Shown piece by piece: positions 1 to 7,377 of a stretch of DNA of 39,041 nt. The translations under genes and the position numbers were made by a program. The DNA comes from Ruminococcaceae bacterium UBA5295. Lineage in GTDB: Bacteria; Bacillota; Clostridia; Oscillospirales; Acutalibacteraceae. Position 1 is the stretch's first letter. The number at the start of each line of letters is the position of its first letter. The DNA is taken from the NCBI GenBank assembly GCA_002411365.1, contig DHSD01000015.1:1-39041 (forward strand). The letters run 5' to 3'. The notes under the pieces are model-generated. The model did not search any database, was not told the DNA's origin, and saw nothing but the letters and a program-made list of their open reading frames with translations.

Positions 1-327
1 CTGAACACCAAAACGCCATTGTCCGTTCGTAAAAAGATATCCAAAGTGTTGCAGGGTGATGTATGCAAACAATGCGGTGAATCAATGCGTCAGAAACCCA
101 AAAGTAAACCGAAGATGTTTTGTTCTGACAAATGTCGCCGGGACTGGTGGAAGGCTTACAACAGTAGTCCGAACAGAAAGGCGTTTTACCATTTGACTTG
201 TTACGGCTGCGGAAAAGAATTCAACAGTTACGGAAACAGCAGCAGAAAATACTGCTCTCATGACTGTTATATACAGAACCGATTCAATACGAAAGCGAGG
301 AACGCTAATGACACAAGAGCAGTTTGA
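1..327 (+). CDS. Zinc-ribbon protein of a recombinase-bearing element (5' end outside window)
   Basis: The frame is open to the first base, so this is probably the 3' part of a longer gene; a TTG at 19 is the only obvious start inside the window. The protein carries two paired-cysteine zinc-ribbon units, CKQCGE...CSDKCRRDWW and CYGCGKEF...CSHDC, and ends in a basic tail. Full-length relatives, as I recall them, carry an N-terminal helix-turn-helix and sit directly upstream of a small SHOCT-like protein and a large serine recombinase in Firmicutes mobile elements. Here the next reading frame (ATG at 308) overlaps by 20 bases and begins like that small protein, which supports the assignment. 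Its exact role is not established; DNA binding is an inference. Confidence 0.6.
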   Translation: MNTKTPLSVRKKISKVLQGDVCKQCGESMRQKPKSKPKMFCSDKCRRDWWKAYNSSPNRKAFYHLTCYGCGKEFNSYGNSSRKYCSHDCYIQNRFNTKARNANDTRAV

Positions 328-579
328 TAGTGAAAAGGATATAGAATTTCTTTAGCCGTTGCAAAACGTATTTTGAGAAATACCAGTTCTTCCATAGACC
401 AGAGCGAATACAATCGAAAATACACTGCATACGTTTCCCAGTACAATGAACTGCAAAACCTGCTGACCGAATTCGACGAACCGCTCTGATGCGCCGTGGT
501 GAATGCCTTGGTTGTGAAATCAGACCATGAAGTGGTGTTTCAGTGGAAAGACGGGACAGGACTGCCATGTAAGATATAA
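308..579 (+). pseudogene. Fused relic: start of a small SHOCT-like protein joined to the C-terminus of a large serine recombinase
   Basis: Reading from ATG 308 gives MTQEQFDSEKD, the typical opening of the small protein that precedes serine recombinases in these elements. After one frameshift near 345-351 the reading continues LAVAKRILR and then switches to text typical of a recombinase C-terminus: DQSEYNRKY, then LLTEFDEPL. An in-frame TGA at 487-489 stands where relatives have Trp (LLTEFDERLW). The frame then runs on as VNALVVKSDHEVVFQWKDGT to a TAA at 577-579. The middle of both genes is missing, so this is a deletion fusion with later point damage. Assignment is by motif memory, without a database search. 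Confidence 0.5.
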
Positions 580-636
580 GAGTTGTAAAAAAGATGCTTC
601 TTGGTATTTTTCCGCTGTTTGCTGCCCCAAAGCTGA

Positions 637-720
637 AAGGTTCTTGGCTATGATAAAGATGAAAACGGCAATCTGGTTATCAATGAAGAGCAGGCAGCTG
701 TAGTTAGGCAAAAGAATTGA
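637..720 (+). pseudogene. Relic of the recombinase domain of a large serine recombinase
   Basis: The frame reads VLGYDKDENGNLVINEEQAA and then VVRQKN before a stop. The pattern GYDKDENG-LVINEEQA--V is a hallmark of the recombinase (DNA-binding) domain in the middle of large serine recombinases of clostridial elements. It lies downstream of a C-terminal relic (308-579), so the pieces are out of natural order and must come from rearrangement or from more than one recombinase gene. Confidence 0.55.
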
Positions 721-887
721 TGCGGCTGGTTGAGCAAACCGGCCAGATTGACACAATACCATACGAATTAATGCTTAAGACCCTGAGCCACATTGAAGTC
801 GGAGTGGACGGTGAGGCAGAGGTTGCTTTTCTGGCGGGACGAGCATTGAGTGTTTTGTTTTACTCTGAAAATCAATATAAATCATAA
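720..887 (+). pseudogene. Probable second recombinase C-terminal relic
   Basis: A 55-codon frame from ATG 720 reads MRLVEQTGQIDTIPYELMLK, then TLSHIEVGVDGEAEVAFLAG, and stops at 885-887. The segment resembles the extreme C-terminal strand pair of large serine recombinases, where a '-HI-V--DG---V-FL-G' pattern is common. It touches the preceding relic (TGA/ATG overlap) and is the third such fragment in 600 bases. The similarity is weaker than for the other two, so an unrelated small ORF is possible. Confidence 0.35.
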
Positions 888-893
888 AATTTC

Positions 894-932
894 CCTCATA
901 GTTTACAAAAATTACAACTATGAGGAAATCTT
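894..932 (+). terminator. Hairpin after the recombinase relics
   Basis: The arm CCTCATAGTT (894-903) pairs with AACTATGAGG (916-925) across a 12-base loop, and a short T-run follows at 930-933. It sits just after the stop at 887, so it may have terminated the recombinase operon. The T-run is weak, and it could instead be an inverted repeat at the edge of the element. Confidence 0.35.
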
Positions 933-1020
933 TTCTGCATACCAAAATAATGCTATTGTTGACAAACTAAACCAAATGGGATATTATTCATAAAGAAATA
1001 AGGGAAGGAAGTTTAGAAAA

Positions 1021-1095
1021 ATGGAAATTTCAAAAAACATGTTGTCTAAAATTTCCAAGAGCGCTTTGTCTATCCTCTTATCTATTATATGGTGA
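1021..1095 (+). other. Out-of-frame signal peptide start of the large secreted protein
   Basis: An ATG at 1021 follows a good ribosome binding site (GGGAAGGAAG at about 1000-1009). It encodes MEISKNMLSKISKSALSILL followed by SIIW, then TGA at 1093-1095. This is a textbook start of a signal peptide: a Lys-bearing n-region, then a hydrophobic core. The next frame, open from 1089, continues VISILPSGTVKAAEKG, which looks like the rest of the core and an A-x-A type cleavage region. The two halves are therefore in different frames, and one inserted or deleted base around 1081-1091 would rejoin them. Confidence 0.6.
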
Positions 1096-4000
1096 TATCT
1101 ATTTTACCGAGCGGTACAGTAAAAGCAGCAGAAAAAGGAGAAGGAAGCTACCCGTATGTTGTTTTTACATACAATTCGGGCAATTCACTTGATTTTTGTA
1201 AATCAAATCTCACAGTCAACGGTGATATCCATTCGAACGGGAAACTCACTATAAATGCAAGCAATGCTAATATCAACGGCGAATGCGGTGCTGTTGAGGG
1301 AGTTAATAAAGGTCAGGGAAACTTCAATGTCAGAAAGCAAGTTTCCAATCCGGAAACTGTAGATATAATTTCGATACCAAATAAAGTAAAAACTACCTAT
1401 TTTACAAATAACTGCGATACAATTAATACTTCGTATTCCAAAAATGATGTTAATGTAAATCTTAATCATTCTGTTTATACTGAAAAAAATGTACACTTGT
1501 CTGGTAATATTTCGCTGAACTGCTGTGTTGGTTCAAGCAGTAATATTATTCTTGACGGAAATACTTTAAATTCCAATAATACTGTTCTCTATTCCGAGAA
1601 TGGCGATATTACAATTAATAATAACAACGCAACAGTAAATGGCTTAATCTATGCACCTAACGGAAAAGTTACTGTAAAAGGTAAGAATTTTCAAGTTAAC
1701 GGCACTATTATTGCAAAAGAAGTTAAAATTGACTCTGGCAATGTAAATATTAACAGGAATGATTCAGTTGCTAAATTTATCGGCAATACATCTGAGACAA
1801 GTGATAGCGGAGAAAAGCTTACACTTTACGCATTTGGAGAATATATAAAAGGCTCAAATGCAATAAACGTCAGGTGGGTTGGGTCAAGTGACTTTGGAAA
1901 ATTCAAAGTCACTGTTTCAACAGATGGAGAAACATTTAAAACTATGGCGACCCTTGAAAATAAGAATTCTTACCTTTATCATATCGACGGTGATCATGAC
2001 AAACTGTATTTTAAGGTAACTCAAACTACAAATAAAGGCGAAATTATTCAGTCCAATCAATTCGAAATGGACAAAACGAAAGATGGCTATCAGCCTATAT
2101 TACCAGATACGGATGGAGACGGGTTACCCGATGCTTTTGAAGAATCGCAGACCTTTACCGACTCTCACAATAAGTATACGAACGGCAGCAAAATCCCCGA
2201 TGGCGACAGGGATGAGGATGATGATGGCCTGACGAATTTGGAAGAATATAAATTGGGAACAAATCCATATTTAAAGGATACTGATTTTGATGGACTTAGC
2301 GACAAAGAAGAAGTCCAGATATATAAAACAAACCCGACTAAGTATGATACCGATGGAGACGGCCTGAATGATTATATGGAAGTCAAAAACGGCTTTAACC
2401 CGTTCAAATCGGATACCGATGGGAACGGTATTACCGACGGTGAGGAAACATTGACGACAAAACTGGATTCAAATAAGTATGACGCCGTCGACGGAAGCAA
2501 ATTGGGCTACATGCCCTCAATTACCATAAGAGGGAAAGGCGACTATAACTCGAAGCTTTCTATTGTTGACGCATCCGCTGACCCTCTATTCCCAGAATTA
2601 AGCTATATGGTCGGAAGGCCAATAGAAATTCAGCACGGTTCGCTTTCTTTTGACCATGCGAATGTCGAATTTAAAGTTGATAAGAACATATTAAATAAAT
2701 ATGACATTAATGATTTATGTATTGGCTGTTATGATAAGGACACCAAAAAATTTGAGCCGCTGGAAACAAAAATTGACAAGAAAAATGGAACGCTCTCCGT
2801 CGAAGCAAAACATTTCAGCTACTATTTCATATTTGATAAATCAAAATGGCTTAAAGACAATTATATCAGTGACGGCACGACGGATATTCAAAAAAGCGTC
2901 TGTGATATCGTATTCGTAATCGATACAACCGGTTCCATGGGAGACGAAATCGAAAATTTGAAGAATTCCACCGATAAGCTGGCCGATGAGATAGAAAGCA
3001 AAAACATAGACGTCCGCTTTGGATTAGTGGAATACAGGGACATTACATGTGGAGAAACGACTGTAAACCATGGATGGTTTACCAAAGTGGATAATTTTAA
3101 GAAGAAAGTCGGCTCACTTGTAGCAGACGGCGGTGGCGACGCGGATGAAAGTGCCGTAGATGGCCTTGAAACTGCAAGAAGGATGGATTACCGCGATGAC
3201 GCAATCAAAAGTATCATATTAATAACGGATGCCGGGTATAAGAGTCAAACTCATTTTGAAGGAATCGATTCCATGCAGCAGGTCGTCGATAATTTACGTG
3301 TTGATAACATTTCGGCATTTTGTGTTACCAGCAGCTATTGCAAAGATACTTATAAACTTGTGTACGACGGCACATCGGGAATCTACTGTGACATCAATTC
3401 CGATTTTTCAGAATCATTATTACCGGTTATAACAAAATTAGCACAGGAAAGTCAGTTTTACACATGGATCAGGCTGAGTTACGGAACAGTGGTAAAACTT
3501 AAAGTTAATCCGAACACAGCAAGTAAAGATGACCCAACCGACACGGATGGCGACGGTATACCGGATATGAAAGAGCTTGGTGAATCCTGCATTGAAGATT
3601 TTAACGGTTACCATTACAAAGTATGGAGCTTTTCAAGCAATCCCGCAAAAGCTGATGATGTTAGAAATGGGAAAGTACGGAACGTAGATTCTAGTGGGTA
3701 TGTGATTTATACGAATGACAGAGGGAGAACAATAAGCGATAATGTCTATTCGACACATGAAATCCTTCAGGGTATTAGGCAATTAGAATCCTATATTTCA
3801 AGATATACAGGGTATGCAGACTGTGCTGATACCAAAGTTATCATTATGTACTATTTGCAGGAGAGCAAATACAACAATATATTTTGGAAGGTCCTTGGAA
3901 TTGATTCACTACCGAATTCCAAGCGAGTATCATGGTTCCCGCTGCACATTCCTAGTCCGAAAGCTATTTTGGAAGATTTGGACTACACGGGCGATTATTT

Positions 4001-4652
4001 CAAGAAATACAAATTAGCAAATATCATCGACCCAAAGACAGGGCATGAAATTGATTTTACTTATATGATGGCAAGCTGCGACGCGCACTATAATTATGAG
4101 GATAACATTATGGGAATTCCAATCGAGCTTGCAAGCTGGGGTGGGGATTTGGAAACACTGCTTGCTGATGTTGCTGTAGATTGTGATTATTCAACCGATG
4201 CGTCTGAAATTCAAAAATCTGTTAATTTATTATTAGCAACTGATTCTGAAAAATCCTCGTTCAGTCAGAGCGATATGCTGGCCGACGTTGATGCAATTAA
4301 CCTGTCACAAAAATTTCAGTCGGAAAGTTTTTCTGATGCATTCAAGCAATATTATGAAGATGGGCAAGAGTACAATCGCTTTACTTCTTTTGTGAGTAAG
4401 TATAGTAGCTTTTCACTCTCGATGAAACTGGATAAAATATTTTTGCCCGGTTATTTTGATAATACGACTAACGTACCACCGCTAATAGAGTTTTCAAATG
4501 AAAAGTTAATATATGACCAGCTCAAATGGCTTGCGGCTAAAAATAAAAGCGATACTATACGTTGGCCGCGAAAAATTCATATTGGAGTTCTGGAAAGGTC
4601 TTTTGCTATCTATGTTGCGATAAACAGCGCGGAAGAAAGGACTTATTCGTGA
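1089..4652 (+). CDS. Large secreted protein with thrombospondin type 3 repeats and a von Willebrand A domain
   Basis: The 1187-residue frame has this order. Residues about 10-230 are repetitive, Asn/Gly/Val-rich beta-prone sequence (VNGDIHSNGKLTIN, NATVNGLIYAPNGKVTVKG), as in a beta-helix or bactofilin-like fold. Residues 240-335 look like a fibronectin III-type domain. Residues 340-455 hold about five DTDGDGL-D calcium-binding thrombospondin type 3 repeats. Residues 605-795 are a von Willebrand A domain with the metal-binding motif DTTGSMG and a second ITDAG strand. Another type 3 repeat (DPTDTDGDGIPD) is near 815. A C-terminal region of about 370 residues, which I do not recognise, contains ASCDAHY and ASWGGDLETLLADV. 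There is no LPXTG anchor or C-terminal membrane segment. ATG 1089 has no ribosome binding site; the natural start is probably 1021, out of frame. Extracellular adhesion or effector function is inferred. Confidence 0.85.
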   Translation: MVISILPSGTVKAAEKGEGSYPYVVFTYNSGNSLDFCKSNLTVNGDIHSNGKLTINASNANINGECGAVEGVNKGQGNFNVRKQVSNPETVDIISIPNKVKTTYFTNNCDTINTSYSKNDVNVNLNHSVYTEKNVHLSGNISLNCCVGSSSNIILDGNTLNSNNTVLYSENGDITINNNNATVNGLIYAPNGKVTVKGKNFQVNGTIIAKEVKIDSGNVNINRNDSVAKFIGNTSETSDSGEKLTLYAFGEYIKGSNAINVRWVGSSDFGKFKVTVSTDGETFKTMATLENKNSYLYHIDGDHDKLYFKVTQTTNKGEIIQSNQFEMDKTKDGYQPILPDTDGDGLPDAFEESQTFTDSHNKYTNGSKIPDGDRDEDDDGLTNLEEYKLGTNPYLKDTDFDGLSDKEEVQIYKTNPTKYDTDGDGLNDYMEVKNGFNPFKSDTDGNGITDGEETLTTKLDSNKYDAVDGSKLGYMPSITIRGKGDYNSKLSIVDASADPLFPELSYMVGRPIEIQHGSLSFDHANVEFKVDKNILNKYDINDLCIGCYDKDTKKFEPLETKIDKKNGTLSVEAKHFSYYFIFDKSKWLKDNYISDGTTDIQKSVCDIVFVIDTTGSMGDEIENLKNSTDKLADEIESKNIDVRFGLVEYRDITCGETTVNHGWFTKVDNFKKKVGSLVADGGGDADESAVDGLETARRMDYRDDAIKSIILITDAGYKSQTHFEGIDSMQQVVDNLRVDNISAFCVTSSYCKDTYKLVYDGTSGIYCDINSDFSESLLPVITKLAQESQFYTWIRLSYGTVVKLKVNPNTASKDDPTDTDGDGIPDMKELGESCIEDFNGYHYKVWSFSSNPAKADDVRNGKVRNVDSSGYVIYTNDRGRTISDNVYSTHEILQGIRQLESYISRYTGYADCADTKVIIMYYLQESKYNNIFWKVLGIDSLPNSKRVSWFPLHIPSPKAILEDLDYTGDYFKKYKLANIIDPKTGHEIDFTYMMASCDAHYNYEDNIMGIPIELASWGGDLETLLADVAVDCDYSTDASEIQKSVNLLLATDSEKSSFSQSDMLADVDAINLSQKFQSESFSDAFKQYYEDGQEYNRFTSFVSKYSSFSLSMKLDKIFLPGYFDNTTNVPPLIEFSNEKLIYDQLKWLAAKNKSDTIRWPRKIHIGVLERSFAIYVAINSAEERTYS

Positions 4653-5263
4653 AAAAAAAGAAAAAAATTCTTATGGTGGTTATCCCGGTCATGGTAGTTG
4701 CCGGAATCTACATTTTTTATCGGTTCTTTTTAAAAGATTTCCTTCTCCAAAAAAGCATCAACAATAATTTCAACCCAGAACAGCAGATAACGACCTCTCA
4801 AGGCGATAAATTTTACTATACCTACAATACTCATAAATATGGGATATTTATCGGAATCAAAGAAGGAGCTGAGGTGGATTATCAGATATACCATTATGAA
4901 GATGGAAAATGGGTTGAAATTATTGTTTCGGGGGGGGATGACATTGGACTTCGCAATATAAAAATACAAAACATTTACAATAATAAAGAAATTACAGTAT
5001 ATAAAGTAGATGTAGCTGTACATGGAGTTTCGTATAATTATCTTATGCTTGATAAATCGGATAACAGATGTTATAATTTATCTTCTAATATAGATAATGC
5101 ATACAATATGTCTAATAAAGAAATAAGAGAAAACAGAATTTTAAATTTAGCAAAAGATTTTATATATGACTATGATTTGCCTGATGATTCCAAATACAAT
5201 ATATATTATCAGACAACTAAAGATGGTTTTGATAAAATCAAGCGTGCGTTTGAAGAAAGCTGA
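4649..5263 (+). CDS. Membrane-anchored hypothetical protein, first paralogue
   Basis: A GTG at 4649 overlaps the stop of the large gene by four bases (GTGA) and is preceded by GAAAGGA. An upstream ATG at 4562 would add 29 residues read out of frame from the upstream gene and is less likely. The 204-residue product starts with a Lys run, then one hydrophobic segment (residues 6-26) and an exterior domain. Key text: FNPEQQITTSQGDKFYYTYN, LDKSDNRCYNLSS, NMSNKEIRENRI, GFDKIKRAFEES. I recognise no family. It is a clear paralogue of the product at 5356-5799, and the coupling to the large gene suggests the two act together at the cell surface. Confidence 0.75.
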   Translation: MKKKKKILMVVIPVMVVAGIYIFYRFFLKDFLLQKSINNNFNPEQQITTSQGDKFYYTYNTHKYGIFIGIKEGAEVDYQIYHYEDGKWVEIIVSGGDDIGLRNIKIQNIYNNKEITVYKVDVAVHGVSYNYLMLDKSDNRCYNLSSNIDNAYNMSNKEIRENRILNLAKDFIYDYDLPDDSKYNIYYQTTKDGFDKIKRAFEES

Positions 5264-5365
5264 ATGCCTGTATTGCGGGAGATTCGATGCTGGAATACAG
5301 AGAAATCTTTTGCCAGTTATATTGCTATATGCAGTGCTGAAGAAGGAATCAGGCCATGGCAATAA
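5264..5365 (+). pseudogene. Duplicated tail of the large secreted-protein gene
   Basis: A 33-codon frame reads REIRCWNTEKSFASYIAICS, then AEEGI. It aligns with the last residues of the 1089-4652 product (RKIHIGVLERSFAIYVAINS, then AEERT), and the DNA matches as well (CTTTTGC near 4600 and near 5308, followed by closely similar bases). It sits between the two membrane-protein paralogues. The duplicated unit was therefore the 3' end of the large gene plus the gene after it. The fragment itself is unlikely to be functional. Confidence 0.65.
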
Positions 5366-5799
5366 AAAAATCAAAAAAAAGAAAAAGGATTCTCCTGGCT
5401 TTAGCAATTTTGGCATTCCTTCTGTTTTATTACTTTTACTTGGACTATTATCTTTTTCAGTTCCGGCTAAAGTGTAATTTTAACCCGGATTACCAGACAA
5501 TTACGGAAGACGGTGATAAATTCTATTATACCTATAAAAATGAGGACTTCTTGCTTTCACGGAGTATTTATTATACAGTTTATTATTACAGAATGATAGA
5601 TAAGTTTGACAATAAGTGTGTAGATTTGGATTCAGCCATATATTCGGCTGATCATATGACAAATGATCAAATAAGAAATGATGCCATACTAAGTAAAACC
5701 AGAAACTTTTTTATGAATTACTCGACGTCAAACATTTCCGACGATTTATTTTATACAGACCTTTTCAATAAAATCAAGCGAGCATTTACAGAAAAATAG
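5356..5799 (+). CDS. Membrane-anchored hypothetical protein, second paralogue (shorter)
   Basis: ATG 5356 follows GAAGGAA at about 5340. The 147-residue protein has a basic start (AIKKSKKRKR), one hydrophobic segment (residues 11-32) and then the paralogue signature CNFNPDYQTITEDGDKFYYT, DKFDNKCVDLDS, DHMTNDQIRNDAIL and LFNKIKRAFTEK. Compared with the upstream copy it lacks about 55 residues after the GDKFYYTY block, an in-frame internal deletion that leaves the flanking motifs intact. No family was recognised. The end of the gene is followed by a strong hairpin (5816-5857), so it closes the operon. Confidence 0.7.
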   Translation: MAIKKSKKRKRILLALAILAFLLFYYFYLDYYLFQFRLKCNFNPDYQTITEDGDKFYYTYKNEDFLLSRSIYYTVYYYRMIDKFDNKCVDLDSAIYSADHMTNDQIRNDAILSKTRNFFMNYSTSNISDDLFYTDLFNKIKRAFTEK

Positions 5800-5815
5800 T
5801 ATAAGCTTATATTTG

Positions 5816-5861
5816 GATTCCCACAAAGTTGGCAACAATGCCGACTTTGCGGGAATCTTTG
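5816..5861 (+). terminator. Long hairpin terminator closing the secreted-protein operon
   Basis: A 19-bp stem with one mismatch and one G-U pair is formed by GATTCCCACAAAGTTGGCA (5816-5834) and TGCCGACTTTGCGGGAATC (5839-5857), around an ACAA loop. It lies 17 bases after the stop at 5799. The T-run that follows (CTTTG) is short, so it may act partly as an RNA-stabilising 3' end or as an inverted repeat. Confidence 0.6.
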
Positions 5862-5862
5862 A

Positions 5863-6060
5863 GACCGCATAAAATTTTGTGTAAAAGTTGAAAAGGGTGT
5901 TCCGCTTTCCCTGCTCAAGAATAATCCCTATGACGTTGAGTTTCCGCAGTCCGTCATCGATTTCTACGTCCGCACTTCTTGTGGCGATTCGTTCCCATTG
6001 CTGACAGCCTACCGCGTGTGTATGGCTATGGAACCGCAACCTTTTAGTTTATTGCACTAA
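5863..6060 (+). other. Unidentified coding-like fragment
   Basis: From just after the hairpin an open frame without a start codon runs 65 codons: VKVEKGVPLSLLKNNPYDVE, FPQSVIDFYVRTSCGDSFPL, LTAYRVCMAMEPQPFSLLH. Its composition is protein-like, but I do not recognise the family, and the opposite strand is also open here. It may be the end of a gene cut off by the same event that placed the hairpin, or chance. Confidence 0.25.
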
Positions 6061-6114
6061 CAGCCTAAAATCCGCAAGAAAAGTCTTACAGAAAAAATAA
6101 ATAATGGTATTTGC

Positions 6115-6142
6115 TTGTATTATGTAAACCAAGTGCTATAAT
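6115..6142 (+). promoter_or_regulatory. Probable sigma-A promoter before the decayed sugar genes
   Basis: TTGTAT (6115-6120), a 16-base spacer and TATAAT (6137-6142) with the extended -10 TG (TGCTATAAT). Downstream a nine-codon frame starts at 6168 and stops, and an AAAATCGA/TCGATTTT hairpin followed by Ts (6204-6250) could cut the transcript short. Only relics of genes follow, so this is probably an orphan promoter. Confidence 0.5.
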
Positions 6143-6290
6143 AAAACTATAAGGACTGGGAATAAGATGAGTACTGTTATATCGGAAAGATGACGTCATT
6201 GTTAAAATCGAGTATTGCTTTATCTTTCATTTTACCACATCGATTTTTTTAGAAAGAATGGCGTTTTATTGCAACATCATCATGGCATGA

Positions 6291-6536
6291 GACAGACTGC
6301 GGCAGGGGTCATTTAAGATTTTACACAGAAGCGATGAATGGATATTTGGGCCGCAAATGATTTATGAAAAAGAGGGCGATGTAGGTGGAGCGGTATTACC
6401 ATGCGGATGGGTACTGGACCCTGTCACTGAGAAGGTCAGGATGTATTATGGTGCGGCGGATACCTGCATCGCTCTTGCTACAGCAAGTTTAAGTGATTTG
6501 CTTCAGTATATCGAATTTTCTCCTGCAGTGAAATAG
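6291..6536 (+). pseudogene. C-terminal relic of a GH130 glycosidase (beta-mannoside phosphorylase family)
   Basis: The frame reads FKILHRSDEWIFGPQMIYEK, then EGDVGGAVLPCGWVLDP, then RMYYGAADTCIALATASLSD, and stops at 6534-6536. The final block (-V-PCG---D-----YYGAAD--I-LATA-LSDLL) is the typical end of GH130 enzymes, which phosphorolyse or hydrolyse beta-1,4-mannosides. About 80 of roughly 330 residues remain, with no start codon or ribosome binding site at the break. Confidence 0.7.
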
Positions 6537-6715
6537 AAGGATATAATTAAATATTATATTACGTCTGAGCATGTTTTGCCGTAAGGTAAGCAGGCTCGAT
6601 TTTTTATAAAATACATGGAAAATATTGTATGCATATACGATAGATTCCAGGATTGAATATACTCGGATATAAGCAAAATTCTTTCTGACAGTAACCTGCT
6701 TAGAGAAAGGGAAAC

Positions 6716-7123
6716 ATGAAAGCATTATTTTTAGCAGGAGGAATTGGAGCAAGACTGAAGCCCTTAACCGACAAAATTCCAAAACCGATGGTCCCAATTA
6801 TGAACAGGCCTTTGCTTGAGAGAAACATGGAAAGTCTCAAAAAATGCGGAATTCGTGATATCGTGATTAGCACCTGCTACAAATCCCAATATATCAGAGA
6901 GTATTTTGGCGACGGAAGCAAATTTGGATTGAAGATAGAGTATATTTGCGAGGATATCCCGCTGGGAACAGGCGGTGCCATTAAGAAAGCTGTGTATGCT
7001 TGCTCAGGAACAGGCGGCTGTTACGATGGAATAGAGACTGGCGGATTGAACTTGAACCAGGGGGCCGAAAGTGTCGTATCCTTCTGGATCGCTTATCTGG
7101 CAATGAGCCCCCATGCCAAATAA
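6716..7123 (+). pseudogene. Truncated sugar-phosphate nucleotidyltransferase with a foreign tail
   Basis: ATG 6716 follows AGAAAGGG. Residues 1-97 are the start of a nucleotidyltransferase: LAGGIGARLKPLTDKIPKPM carries the nucleotide-binding loop and the PKP lysine, and PLGTGGAIKKA the second sugar-nucleotide motif. Family members have at least 230 residues and continue into an aspartate-containing metal site that is absent here. From about residue 98 the frame changes character: GCYDGIETGGLNLNQGAES then VVSFWIAYLAM. This resembles the end of a different protein often found with GH130 genes (recalled, moderate certainty). The gene is thus a deletion fusion of two neighbours. The 250 bases after it hold only T-rich sequence and weak hairpins. 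Confidence 0.7.
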
Positions 7124-7377
7124 TTTTTCCAGCTTGCATCCATTTGCCGCGGCTTTTTTTCTTCATGCAATCAGGTGTATTCATCAAAAAAGAAGCCGAC
7201 ACTATTTGTGGGCTCCTTTAAATATTTTTCTGAGATTCAAATTTGTGCACAAGGGTTGGCGGTAAAATGCTGCAATAAATTAAGAATTGCTGCTCACGAA
7301 ATAGGTGACTCGGCTGGCAGTAATCCTTTGTTTTGGGGAATAATAGATTAAAATAGCATGATTGTGAGGACGCGGAC

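Noticed and set aside
2100..2460. Repeated DTDGDGL-D motifs that could be cellulosomal dockerin repeats
   Set aside because: There are five or more in a row with thrombospondin type 3 spacing rather than the paired 22-residue dockerin layout, and no cohesin or cellulase context is present.
4562..4648. Longer N-terminus (ATG 4562) for the first small membrane protein
   Set aside because: It would overlap the large gene by 91 bases, has no ribosome binding site and would place a Cys-rich stretch before the signal anchor. GTG 4649 fits better.
7124..7377. Terminators and a promoter in the gap before the opine-type dehydrogenase
   Set aside because: Only imperfect hairpins (around 7190-7215) and poorly spaced boxes (TTGTTT, TAAAAT with 15 bases) are present; not strong enough to list.
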